Assembly: GCF_921293095.1 (NCBI RefSeq) | Contig: NC_060254.1 | Coordinates: 62,976,069 to 63,040,068, forward strand | DNA length: 64,000 nt | Source of the DNA: Ischnura elegans | Lineage: Eukaryota > Arthropoda > Insecta > Odonata > Coenagrionidae | Direction: 5' to 3' | Shown here: positions 54,283 through 64,000 of the stretch, piece by piece | Layout: the number at the start of each line of letters is the position of its first letter | Position numbering within the stretch: position 1 is the first letter of the stretch | The notes under the pieces: generated by a model | Database searches by the model: none | The model's input: only the letters and a program-made list of their open reading frames with translations | What the model was told of the DNA's origin: nothing | Program-made: the position numbers and the translations under genes

Positions 54283-57200
54283 TTATCGTATGAAAGTACA
54301 CGATTGATCGCTAAAATTCGCGGAAAAAGAAACATTTCTCCTTTGCCTCTTATAAATTAAATTCTTGCCGATGATTTCGTTAAAATTGAATTTCACAGCA
54401 TGTATGCGGCGTTTTGAAGGTTGATTTAAGACATCTAAATTGCTTAGTTTTGCGAGGACGTTCCTCTTGCGCCTTTTTAGCGATAAAAATGAGACTATTG
54501 AATGCTTTTCATCGGAAGACACGTCGCTTATGACAGGTCACGTGACCGTGACACTGTATTCACTTTCTTCCTCTCCCTAAGGAGTGACGTATCGCTCAAC
54601 ACCCCTTTCCAACATTCACTGGCGTGGCGAAGGTTATTTGTACGAATTTATGATGAGATATCTTCCAACGGAACGAAAAACATTTCCAACCAATGAAAGA
54701 GTTTATTTTACTTCGAGGTCCATTTGTAGGATCTTATATTGTAGTGCAGAAACATGGGAATGGTTACCCTGTGAAGGAAACTGCGATAGAGAGTGGTTGA
54801 TATCATTTTTATATCCCATTTCAGTGAAAAAATGAATGGAATCGAGGTATACAAAAATAAGTGAAATTAAATTGTGAATTTTTATTTGATTAAAAGTTAA
54901 TTAAAGTATTGATTGACCCCAAACGAGAGTTGAACTATTGTATTTCGCTTTAAGCGTCCATTTTCCGATTTTGAACCATTATTTTTTTAAATTTTATGGC
55001 AAACAGGATGACACAATATCTGTATAATGTTATATGGTAAAACTAATTGAAGTTATGTATTTCATTTTTAGTTACGTAATGACCATTGAAATAGCCATTC
55101 CTAATGCTTTTACCTAAGCATCAACTTACTTCTCTTTAGCTTTATCATCATTGGTATTAAATAGTTTATGAAGTAGGTAGAAATTGCAATCAATCTCGCG
55201 ATTATCTAGTTGTCTGTTTCTTTATGCAGGAGTGAATATTAAATTTAAAACTTGTATAATATACTATTATATTATCGGTGGCATTACAATGTTTCTTGCA
55301 TCATTTTACAATCAGCTGTTTATGATATAAAATGCGTTGATGACGATGTTATTAATGAAAAAGATAAGAAAATGACCTCCTCTGTACACAGTCTCCTTCA
55401 GGCATGTTAAACATTTCGTCTAAATATCTTGGGTCAATATTTTCGCTGAATTCGTGGTCACAACGAGTATGGCGCGGTCATCACTAAGCTCGTTATCATT
55501 GTGACTGTAAGTCAACTTCTGCTTTGACCATGCGAGGTCAAATACCATTACCTTAAAATTATGATTTCCTTCCGATGTCATTCAATGAGAGCTTACGTTA
55601 TTCACGTTTTTTCTGATCTGAACATTAAAAGATGTTCATTTTGAATTTGTGTGAAGGTTTTGATTTTACGTATAGGAGTTGGTAACTGAAAGATTAAAAA
55701 ATCCACATTTGAATTTAGTACTGCTTTACCAAGTTTTTCAGCATTTATAAATGTATATTCTCTTCAATAAATGAAAAAATGGGCATGGGGTTGGTATCAT
55801 ATTCAGTTGCTGTTTTATTTAAAAATTACTTTGTTTTTTAGCGAGTTTGAACGGGAAAATTTTCACTATCATAGTCAGCATGATTGCAGTTCTTTGGGAG
55901 GGAGCATCACTTCCGTTCGACTAGTCTTTTTTGTGACATACTGCTTGTTTAAACTCAGGGAATCGTACATATTTTCAGAATACACATGTATGTGGAGTTG
56001 ATCATTATCAACACATACCAGTATCTCAAATATAATGTTTTTTCTTCAGATAAAATTCTGGGGTGAAATTTTCATGCTTGAAATGCAGATAAATATTGAC
56101 TAGTGTCCCCCTTATATTCTGAAAACTTTAAGATGAGCGCATAAGTTTTCATCAAATAATACGTCACGAAAAAATACAAAAATTTGACCGCTCGAGCAGA
56201 AGTGATGCGTTCTCATGAGGAAACATGTGTTTCAATTACTAATATCCTTAAAAGTTCATGCTTTTACCAACACAACTTTCAATGTGACGCTCTTTCGTAA
56301 CAAGATGATTTGAAATGCTATGTGAAATATGGTTCATCACATTCGGTAAAAATTAAATTAACGCTAACGTCATTCGGTGAGGGTTTTTATAAAATTATCA
56401 TCAGTGAAATACTAAGCCACACTTAGTTTCACTACTGTGATCAAAAGTCATGAATGACAGCATTGAAAATATAGTGAGAATTTATAAAATACGTGGAAAG
56501 GTACCTATTATTGTGTTACATCAAGGAATGAATACAGTATATCGCTTAAAATTCCGATTAAATGTCCCTCTTATGAAGGGTGCAATGGAAATTGTGGCAT
56601 AGGTAAAGCGACCGTATTCGAATGACGCAGCTAAACGTAGTGGATGAACGTTTTACAATGGGACTCTTACGTCATGTTTTTGTGGTGTTGCTTCCGAGAG
56701 CAACCAGTGTGCGAAACGCCAATCGATCGCTAGCTGAATGGCAACAATACCAATGATGACACGAACGGCGCGTTTGATGACCAACGAATTCATTAATATA
56801 GTATCACCTAGACCTCATCCCGGGAAATTATTTCTCTCGAGTCATATAAAATCGTGACGAATTGTGTGTGAGTCATGAACGATTGAGTATTTCCTTGAAC
56901 TTAAGTGTTTAAATGTGCCATTATAATAAATGTTCATCCATGTAAGAAAAACTCAATTGTTAGCAATATGGTTGATAGTTGGTCAATTGATCATGATGGC
57001 AATTACAATGAAATTAGGCAGACATTATTAATTTGAAAATGTTTTGCAAGAAAAAACAATTTTTTTCATCGTTTTACGACAAATGAATACTAACGAATAG
57101 GAATGAAGTTATCTTTTTAATAATTTTGCTTCAGTGAAGGCGAACATTTGCAATCAAGAAAAGTCTATTCAACGTATATTTTTAGCTCTGAGGTAAATTA

Positions 57201-57960
57201 CAAACTACAGAGCAATAACGCCTCTAATTTCTTCGCTATTTACGGGTATTATGGTCCTAACAAGATGGCTATGAAATGACTTGGTAGAAATATTTCTTAG
57301 AGTAATTACATGTTCCAACGCGGGACCAAAAAAACTCAATTATTTTACCCACCTTACCACATCTAATGCGTGGGTAGGTTTAAAGCTCTCAATCACCCCC
57401 AATGTCAGGAATTAACCTTGAAAATATCGAGTTTGTTGAAAGTTAGATTGAGTTCAGCGTAATTAATGGGTGGATATGTGAAATTAAAGTATTTATTATG
57501 TGTCTCAAAACGTCTAATAAAATCATTATTTCGATTAACTCGCTAAGCACACCACATAGTTGGTAGCCGTGCTCAAGTTTGTGGATGAGTAAATGAGTTA
57601 AATAACGTTGAGGATGGACGCGTTGTCCTCATATCTATTAAATTATTCGTATCCTTTTTCATGTGAAATGAATTCGCTTCTAATTAGAACATGCTGTGCC
57701 TTTATCATTACGCCTTACGGGAGAGAGCCAGTTCAGGGTGATCATTGTTATTCAGTGCAATAGAACTGGAAGTTGGTTGAAAACACCATTTTCCAAAAAT
57801 TGATTTATAAATCTTGTATGTATGTATCTAAAGTATGAATCTTTAGCCAACTGAAGACAGCACATTGAAGGCTGTTACATCGAAATTGAAATGACCAAAA
57901 ACAAAAAATGAGAGTCTATCGACAAAAAAACAATTGGCGATCACTATTACTATGCTTATA
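54283..57960. other. AT-rich stretch with one GC-richer island at 54.5-54.6 kb
   Basis: A minus-strand frame of 79 codons (54283-54522) without an ATG and rich in Lys/Arg lies beside the island that carries an extended E-box (see 54537). Otherwise no coding signal or recognisable element. Confidence 0.35.
54537..54548. promoter_or_regulatory. Palindromic extended E-box GGTCACGTGACC
   Basis: A perfect 12-bp palindrome containing GTCACGTGAC, the type of site bound by bHLH-zip factors of the USF/TFEB group. TGACGT occurs 40 bases further on. The local sequence is GC-richer than its surroundings. Possible promoter or enhancer; motif evidence only. Confidence 0.35.
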
Positions 57961-57969
57961 ATGCTTGAT

Positions 57970-58410
57970 ATAAGTGTTTATGTTCTTTCGATGGAGGGAT
58001 GAGTGCAGTATTGCAATTCGGAGCACACACAGTGTAAAATTCAATTCCCCTTACCAGTGTCGAGGCAAATGCCCATGGCAGGTCCAGTCCGAATTGTTTG
58101 CTTTGCCACCTTACGTGCTATCTTTGGCGTGTGGAAGAGGAAGGAGGGATTCCCTCACTAAAAATGTTCTCTCCAGTGCAGCACCTCCAGCACCAATCCC
58201 CGATGTTGTCTTGTGACGAATCTGGGATGGAACACATTAAAAACGACAATATTCCTCGGGGAAACCTTTGGCACGAAGGCTTCCACGGTGACGTTATTCC
58301 TGTATCCTTCGAATGCGGCAGAATTTTGGCGACACTCACTCCATTTCACTGTTCGAGGCATTCTCCGATTCAGCCCTCAAGTCTGTCTCTCGGGCTCGGA
58401 TTTAATTTGT
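57970..58410. other. GC-richer block of unknown origin
   Basis: About 440 bases with overlapping open frames on both strands (plus 57974-58216 and 58098-58436; minus 58158-58361, containing NVFHPRFVTRQHRGLVLEVL). No family recognised. It adjoins the candidate exon at 58418. Confidence 0.35.
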
Positions 58411-58417
58411 CTCTCAC

Positions 58418-58601
58418 GAAACAGATGTTCCATTAATCCGTCTATGGCATCGTGAGGGATGTGGTTGGAGGACGAAGGAGTGCGAACGACGCGCTTCCGG
58501 CGTTGGTGGACATCGACTGAATCGCGCTCAAACTTGCCATTCGTCTCATCGAGTGCGCGCTTAAATAATGGATTTCCTGGTGGATCGCGTCCCTTTCGCG
58601 G
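58418..58601 (-). CDS. Candidate upstream exon of the AK5-like gene
   Basis: Minus-strand open segment between an acceptor-like ttccatag (before 58601) and a donor TTC|gtgaga (58417). It encodes PRKGRDPPGNPLFKRALDET, NGKFERDSVDVHQRRKRVVR and SSSNHIPHDAIDGLMEHLF. The left-over base C combines with AA at 47680 to give Gln, so the phase-1 join to AK5-like exon 1 is perfect. It looks protein-like and GC-rich. The acceptor is weak, an in-frame TAG lies immediately upstream, and the intron would be about 10.7 kb, so this remains a prediction. Confidence 0.45.
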
Positions 58602-59653
58602 CTATGGAACGCGTGCGCAAGGCTTTCTACTTGTAGAAGAAGGGGTTTCCGACTATACACGCGGACAGGCTGTGGCCAGAAACACTAGGTTCCGATGAGG
58701 AAGGACAGGTATACATATTTAGGTCTTCGGCTCACGGCGAAGGACTTTAATTTTTAACAATATTTCCATCATATACCTCATAAATTTTCAACTAAAAATC
58801 TGGGGTGGTGGGCCTGATGGGAGAAAGAAAATCCCCAGTCACTATTAGGTGGATTTTAAGGATTAGAAGGAGGGATGGAAATGTTATTGGGGAGAGGAGT
58901 TTCTGTGGCTTTTCCTGCCTATTTTAAGAATTTTAATTTGTAATTTTTTCGGGATTTTATGGGAACCCATTAAGACTAAGAATGAATTTGAATACTACTT
59001 CATTTGGACGGTTATATTGCTAATTTTGATCGAAACATATATATACCTATCTCATTTTTCACTCCTTACTGATCAACCATACCTAAACTTGCTAAATCGG
59101 TTTCTCTTAAATGGTTTTTGGCATGTCATGGTGAAATTTCCTCGCATTGGAATAAAAAATATTTGTAAATTTCACACTGATGACTTGAATACGACCAGAG
59201 CAATCATAATCAGGTTCATACTAACTAGCCGCACCTTCTAATTGGCAGGGATATGTGAGTCGCAAATATTAGCATTTTATCCAGATAATTTGTTGAAATT
59301 GAAAGTGCTTAACTCATGGTTACTTAAGGGTTGTTTAAACTTTTTACTACTTGATTGCTATTTATCTCCATGATAAAGAAAACTGTGCGAAATATTTTAA
59401 GTTTTCAACCCCATTTTATTATTTTTTCTGAAAATAGATTAGAATATATGTTTATGTTTCTACTCAGCATTTCGTTGATGACCTACTGCTGTTTATTCCT
59501 TTTCATTGTAAATTCAAAATTCCGATATTCATAGTTAATTTCCATCGCTTTCATTATTTTATCCAATTCTCCACCAAGCTACGCTCCGAGGCTTTGTTTT
59601 GAGTTAAAAAAAATATTTTAATTGCTTTACATAAATGTTGTTCACAGTATAAC

Positions 59654-59789
59654 CTCCTTTTCGGAGGACCATTTCTGCCCTCCTTGTTTGTCCTGGTGCT
59701 GCTTCCCAATGTTGTTGGTTACCCAGTCTTTCGCAGGATTGCTCAGGTTATCAGGGTTCACCACGTGGAGGTGAGGATAGGAATTAGAC
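59654..59789 (-). CDS. Second candidate upstream exon of the AK5-like gene
   Basis: Minus-strand segment from an acceptor-like tcctttgag (before 59789) to GAG|gttata (59653), encoding SNSYPHLHVVNPDNLSNPAK, DWVTNNIGKQHQDKQGGQKW and SSEKE. It ends in phase 0, which fits the phase-0 start of the 58601 exon. Composition looks coding and the codons are GC-richer than the flank. The donor is weak, and no start codon is included. Could also be an unrelated frame. Confidence 0.35.
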
Positions 59790-60198
59790 CTCAAAGGATG
59801 AATGATTTTGGGAGTTACACTCAGTATATACAACGCATAAGGCCTCTTGAACCCTTCTTAATTGCATGATATATGATCGATCACTATTATAGTGTCGTTC
59901 AATCCGAAGTTCATGACCATGGTCATCCCTAAAGACTTGACTTTCTGATAAGTTCAAGTCATTAAGTCGTTTTTATGGCGTTCGTATTCGGATAAACGCC
60001 TTGAAGAAGTTGAATACCCGCTTGGGGTACGGAATGTGTAAACTATTTGATACAATAAATATTGTAAATTGGGTCAGGGAGAATTAATTAGTATTTCCTC
60101 CCTATAAACATGTTCTTATCGTTTTTAAGTATAAACACATTGGTAAAAATTAACTGTGCGGACCGCATGAAATTACTTGAGTTCTAAAGGGTTGCAAC

Positions 60199-60798
60199 CA
60201 TAGGCGCCGACTCCATGGGGCCTGAGGGGGCTCGAGCCCCCTCAATAATTCGTTTGGGGGGGCGGAGCCCCCCCAATAATTCAAGAAATTAATTAAGTTA
60301 TGTTATGCTTTGTAAAATCACAAAAATATGTTGGTATTTTTTATTCTCCTTGTTTGACGATAGTTACCTTTTAAAATAAATTCAGTGATGATGTAAAACA
60401 AATAATTATTACGGTATTAAACAGGTTAACTGAAAAAAGTGGTGTGAATCGTGATAGTGTTTCGGGGCTGTGACACACTTTGAACTTTTCCCGGTGCGTG
60501 AACCTTCGGGTACAAACTGGCGGGCCAAGAGGGATGTAAGCTGCCTCCCGGTTGATTTAAATGGAAGAATGACTAATTTTATAAGAATGGAAGAATGACA
60601 TAAAAAATGTGTCAGGCTTGTAGAGTTTCCCGAAGTGTCGAGTTATAGAGAGTCGAGTTTTCGGGGTTCTAATATTGATCATATGATCCCTCGAAAAGGC
60701 TTTTAAAAAACTTTTTTTCATCTAAAATTTAGAAAATTTCCCGAGGCAAGACCCGCGGTATGGGCCCCCCCAATATTTTTTATAAGTCGGCGCCCCTG
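60199..60798. mobile_element. 600-bp hAT-type MITE with perfect 8-bp duplication
   Basis: The ends CATAGGCGCCGACT and AGTCGGCGCCCCTG are inverted with two mismatches (hAT-like CAGGGGCGCCGACT). GTTGCAAC flanks both ends exactly (60191-60198 and 60799-60806); the duplicated target is itself a palindrome. Both ends carry strong G/C runs (ggggggctc..., ggcggagcccccc). No transposase. Confidence 0.88.
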
Positions 60799-60809
60799 GT
60801 TGCAACCCC

Positions 60810-62100
60810 TGGCTTAGGGGATGGGACAACGCATCGCTCTGTTTGAAACTACTATTTCAATATAAATAACATATTTTATTATATTTGTACACCTATAGGA
60901 AAGGGCTACTCTGCTAATTGTACCACTCGCCTATCCTATAACATTCTCGAGTTACTACGTCATCTTTGTCTTAAAATTCATGGCCTCAATGGATCATGAC
61001 TAAAAATCTTGCGAAAAAGTCCTACGATATCATATTTCGAAGAGGCACGACGGCAATAGGCATTAAATTATATAGGTGTACTCAAGTACAATGTCCATAG
61101 AGATGGGCATTTAAAATTGAATTTTCAATTTTTACTGCCACATTTTTTTATTTTCTCTCAGCTTAATTGAAATTCGAAATGTGAGCTTCTCATTCATGGG
61201 CCGAGTTCTATGGACTCACAGAAACTCGCAAATCCCTTTGTGTCTATGTTTGCCGACTAGCGAATGGCTCAATAGGGACCCGCATTCAATGGAAATAAAA
61301 AACTGAAGCATTGGTCGACCTGCATCAACTTATGTTGACGAATTGAAATCAACCTGTGAATAATTTCTTATCGTTAGTTGGAGGTTATTGCCATGCCATG
61401 GGTGGTCCGCGAATCGTGAAAAAGTACATCTCATTATTATTATTCTTTTAATCCGCCATATTGGATGTAAAACGGTGCATTGGATGATCGTTACACGGAG
61501 AAAAATATTAAGCCATTGGAAATAATTTTTGCTTAAGTTTTGTACATATAGGAGAGTAAATATATAATGCTTCATCTGCCAAAATTTCAATAATTTCTAG
61601 CTCGAAAATATTGGATGTTAATATTTATTTGTAGAATTTATACTTATCTATCAAAGTATGCATGGAATTAATTAACACGAGGAAAATATTCAGAAACATA
61701 ACTGTTTATTTCATTGCTTATTTTCCAGAAATCTGGTATTAAGAACTTCACTTTTATGTACTATTCATCTTTTCTTACCTCTTTCACTCAGTTTATGTGT
61801 TATGTTTGGAAACAAATTTAAAAGAGATATTCCTAGCTAACCCAGCTAGCCTTAGACTAATGTATCGTGGAAACGCCGTTTCAACTGAGTGAAAAGCGTC
61901 TTGAAATTCGTAAGCGCTTTTAATTTTGTTCATAGAATGATCCACTTGCCATATAATACGCGTTGAGTTTGCTGGCATAAAATAGAGGTAAACGTGAAGT
62001 TTAAAACAAATATGTATGTGTAATAATCCTGCCGCGTGAACGGCGGTGAAAAATATACAAGAATTGTCATGAGAAACGAGGGCCTAACACTTAGTAGATG
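60810..62100. other. AT-rich stretch without recognised features
   Basis: Short chance frames only. Confidence 0.4.
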
Positions 62101-62130
62101 AGCCTTGGTATAATTGCCACGAGAATGAAA

Positions 62131-62245
62131 GATCGTGGATAGCGTAGTGGTCTGAGTAGTGGTTCGGAAAGCTAAAGGTCCGTCGTTTGATTCCCGGTCC
62201 AGGGGAATTTTTTTTCATGGCAATTCTTGCATAAATATGTGTGAA
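62131..62245 (+). mobile_element. tRNA-derived SINE flanked by an inverted pair
   Basis: A-box-like TAGCGTAGTGG (62140-62150) and B-box-like GTTTGATTCC (62185-62194) are correctly ordered, followed by a T run and TTTTCATGGCAATTCTTGC. The left side holds CAAGAATTGTCATGAG (near 62058), an inverted near-copy of the tail, as if two SINEs had inserted head to head. The tail TTTTTCATGG is shared with the SINEs at 24.0 and 25.6 kb. Confidence 0.6.
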
Positions 62246-62343
62246 AAAAATTAAACAAGAAGTTGTTGATGATTTTTCATAACAAACCGTGGACTTTAAA
62301 TGAGTGTTGCTTCATTGTTTTCTTTTACAATCCTGATTCATGG

Positions 62344-62625
62344 GCGTAGATAGAAGCGAAAATTGCAAAAGTCTTTAAGAAAAATCAGTACTGAATTGAA
62401 AAGAAAGTATTCAACAAATTTTCTTTAAACCCACGAAATATGATATGCAATAGTATAAGATATGTAACTAAAGTAAAACTATTTTTTCAAGGAAATAATC
62501 TCATAAACTAATTTCACAACTTGGCTTGCCCATAGACCATAGCTTCCCCATAGACCATAGCTTAGACCCCCCTAGACCATGGCTTGCCCCCCTAGTTATG
62601 ATCCTGGGTACGCCCTTGTCTATCA
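62344..62625. mobile_element. Decayed relative of the CATGGGCGTA MITE
   Basis: Left end CATGGGCGTAGATAG and right end CTGGGTACGCCCTTG resemble the ends of the 17449-17716 element. A short tandem CCATAGACCATAGCTT array lies at about 62530-62590. No target duplication found. Confidence 0.5.
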
Positions 62626-62629
62626 ATTT

Positions 62630-63730
62630 TAGATCAAGTTATTTTACTGACTGTGTAGCAAGTTGATAACCGACAATGGGTCGCTCTTTCTCAACTAGAG
62701 TATTTAATAGAGATCGTCGCTATATGCATATCCGCTAGTATCTATGTCTATTACTGGCTAAAAGTAATTCATTATTCAACTTACATTTAGAAATAGCTGG
62801 GATAGACATTGCTCGTAAACTTTTCTCATCATCTACCATTAAATTTTCAATTTATCATCTTCCCCTATAGTAAAAGCATAAATACGTCGTTGGTGCACCC
62901 TATTTCAATAAGCGATGTTACGGAGTAGCACCTATGCCTGAGTGCACTTTGGCGAATAAATATAGAAATTGCCTCGACCTCTTTTCAGTTCCGTCTCCTA
63001 TTTCCTGGCGCTTGTGCGCGACAAGTGCTTTGTCATGAGTACTGAAAGGCACTTCACATGGGTGGTACCGATGTAAAATGAAGAAAAAGCGATAGCCTGC
63101 ATATTTCTTCAAAGGATACCCTGTGATATGGTTTAACGCAATGTTTTTTTTCTGAACTGAACGAATTAATTATGCTATCAGATCAATTTTATGGGAAGAA
63201 ATTATCAGTTTGATGAGGAGACCAAGAGAGAAAAATAAAGGCCTTAAAATCGAGAACTAGAACAAGTGGAAACGAGAGTAAACAGAATCCGTGGGATACT
63301 TGGTGACAGAAATAAAATAATGACAGATAAATTGTGTTTTAGGATATAAGGATATTAGTTAGAATGTCTCAAACAATTTTTTTTTCATTTGGAAGTGCTG
63401 ATACATTTTCTGGTGTAATCTGGTGTAGAAAACAAACAAAAATTCATCGTGATCACAAAATAATACCTTGCTTAATTACGTTTACGAATTTCAGAATCGG
63501 ATGAAGAAAAGTAGCCTGTCTCACCGCAACAATTTTGTTCTTTCATGAGAATATACTGCAAAAATACCATTCCTTAGTTATAAAAGGCATCATGTTCGAC
63601 AGTTGTTAATTTGATACGATTGGAAAAATTAATATAACTTTACACTTTCCTTTTCTCTAATATACTGGTACTTATCCAAATTTTGCTCACGTTAAAATCC
63701 CAAGAAAAAAGTATGTGACCCTCGTTCATA
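62630..63730. other. AT-rich stretch without recognised features
   Basis: Only short chance frames. Confidence 0.4.
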
Positions 63731-63735
63731 CTTAC

Positions 63736-63861
63736 ATTTTTTCTGAGATAATAGCCAATGAAGTACACAGCCTTTCCAATACGCCATTGACGCCTTGATT
63801 CATTAAAACCTTTGAGGTTCGTAATTTGCACCCTATTGATTTTTTCCTGGTGCTTTGACAA
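63736..63861 (-). CDS. Exon-like open segment with strong donor, gene unknown
   Basis: The minus-strand frame encodes SKHQEKINRVQITNLKGFNE and SRRQWRIGKAVYFIGYYLRK, ending N|gtaagtat, a near-consensus donor at 63735. Acceptor-like gacctag lies before 63868. The peptide looks like real protein but I do not recognise the family. It could be a further 5' exon of the AK5-like gene (its phase 0 does not fit the 59789 start, so an exon would be missing) or part of a separate minus-strand gene that starts beyond the window. Confidence 0.35.
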
Positions 63862-64000
63862 AAACCTAGGTCACTGAGCGTTATGTCAAGTGAGCATGAA
63901 TATATGCCTTGTCGCTCATTTCGCAGTTCTTAATGAAAGTATGAGGGAAAAGCAGAGAATATTCGGTGGAATCTTTGCAAAATCGCTTTCCATCATACCT

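Noticed and set aside
54283..54522. Lys/Arg-rich minus-strand 79-codon frame
   Set aside because: No ATG at its start, no splice sites that fit neighbours, no known family.
1..64000. A bacterial or phage-type defence, CRISPR or operon system
   Set aside because: The sequence is spliced animal DNA. Repeats are dispersed mobile elements, not regularly spaced arrays, and no co-directional gene cluster exists.

Overview
This window is nuclear DNA from an animal, most probably an arthropod and within that an insect with a large, AT-rich, transposon-filled genome. The reasons are spliced genes with canonical GT..AG introns, kilobase-sized introns, tRNA-derived SINEs, mariner, MULE and hAT-type elements, LINE and Penelope-like fragments, and an adenylate kinase gene whose exons closely resemble the two-domain AK5-like protein of insects. 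There is no prokaryotic gene organisation, operon or CRISPR array. The exact species cannot be read from the sequence.

Region 1 (1-14.8 kb, + strand) is the 3' part of a FANCM gene (Fanconi anaemia group M / Hef-family DNA translocase). Eight exons join in frame to 1,796 codons plus a stop: a very long low-complexity middle part, the conserved basic 'FLDTQAEES' patch, the 'SVRSP...DSFCVD' stretch, a degenerate ERCC4-type nuclease domain and the terminal helix-hairpin-helix region. The N-terminal helicase half lies upstream of the window. Its introns hold a LINE remnant, a probable solo LTR and a decayed MULE transposon with unusual repeat-built ends.

Region 2 (14.8-22.7 kb) is the gap between two convergent genes. 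It is packed with small inverted-repeat elements, several with recognisable 8-bp target duplications, plus SINE pieces.

Region 3 (22.7-47.7 kb, - strand) is an AK5-like two-domain adenylate kinase gene. Nine exons join with correct phases to 624 codons plus a stop. Both nucleotide-binding domains depart from the canonical active site. Its introns (106 bp to about 10.8 kb) carry a 557-bp near-perfect palindrome, a transposon with arms of about 175 bp, SINEs, MITEs and an R2-type endonuclease pseudogene. Two candidate upstream exons at 58.4-58.6 and 59.65-59.79 kb would extend the gene with matching phases, and a third exon-like block lies at 63.74-63.86 kb.

Region 4 (47.7-64 kb) is either the 5' first intron(s) of the AK5-like gene or upstream intergenic sequence. 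It is mostly AT-rich and featureless, with a Penelope-like remnant, a 600-bp hAT-type MITE with a perfect 8-bp duplication, and a tRNA-derived SINE.

The two host genes are functionally unrelated (replication-fork repair versus nucleotide metabolism). I see no novel multi-gene system here. The unusual material is in the mobile elements and palindromes.
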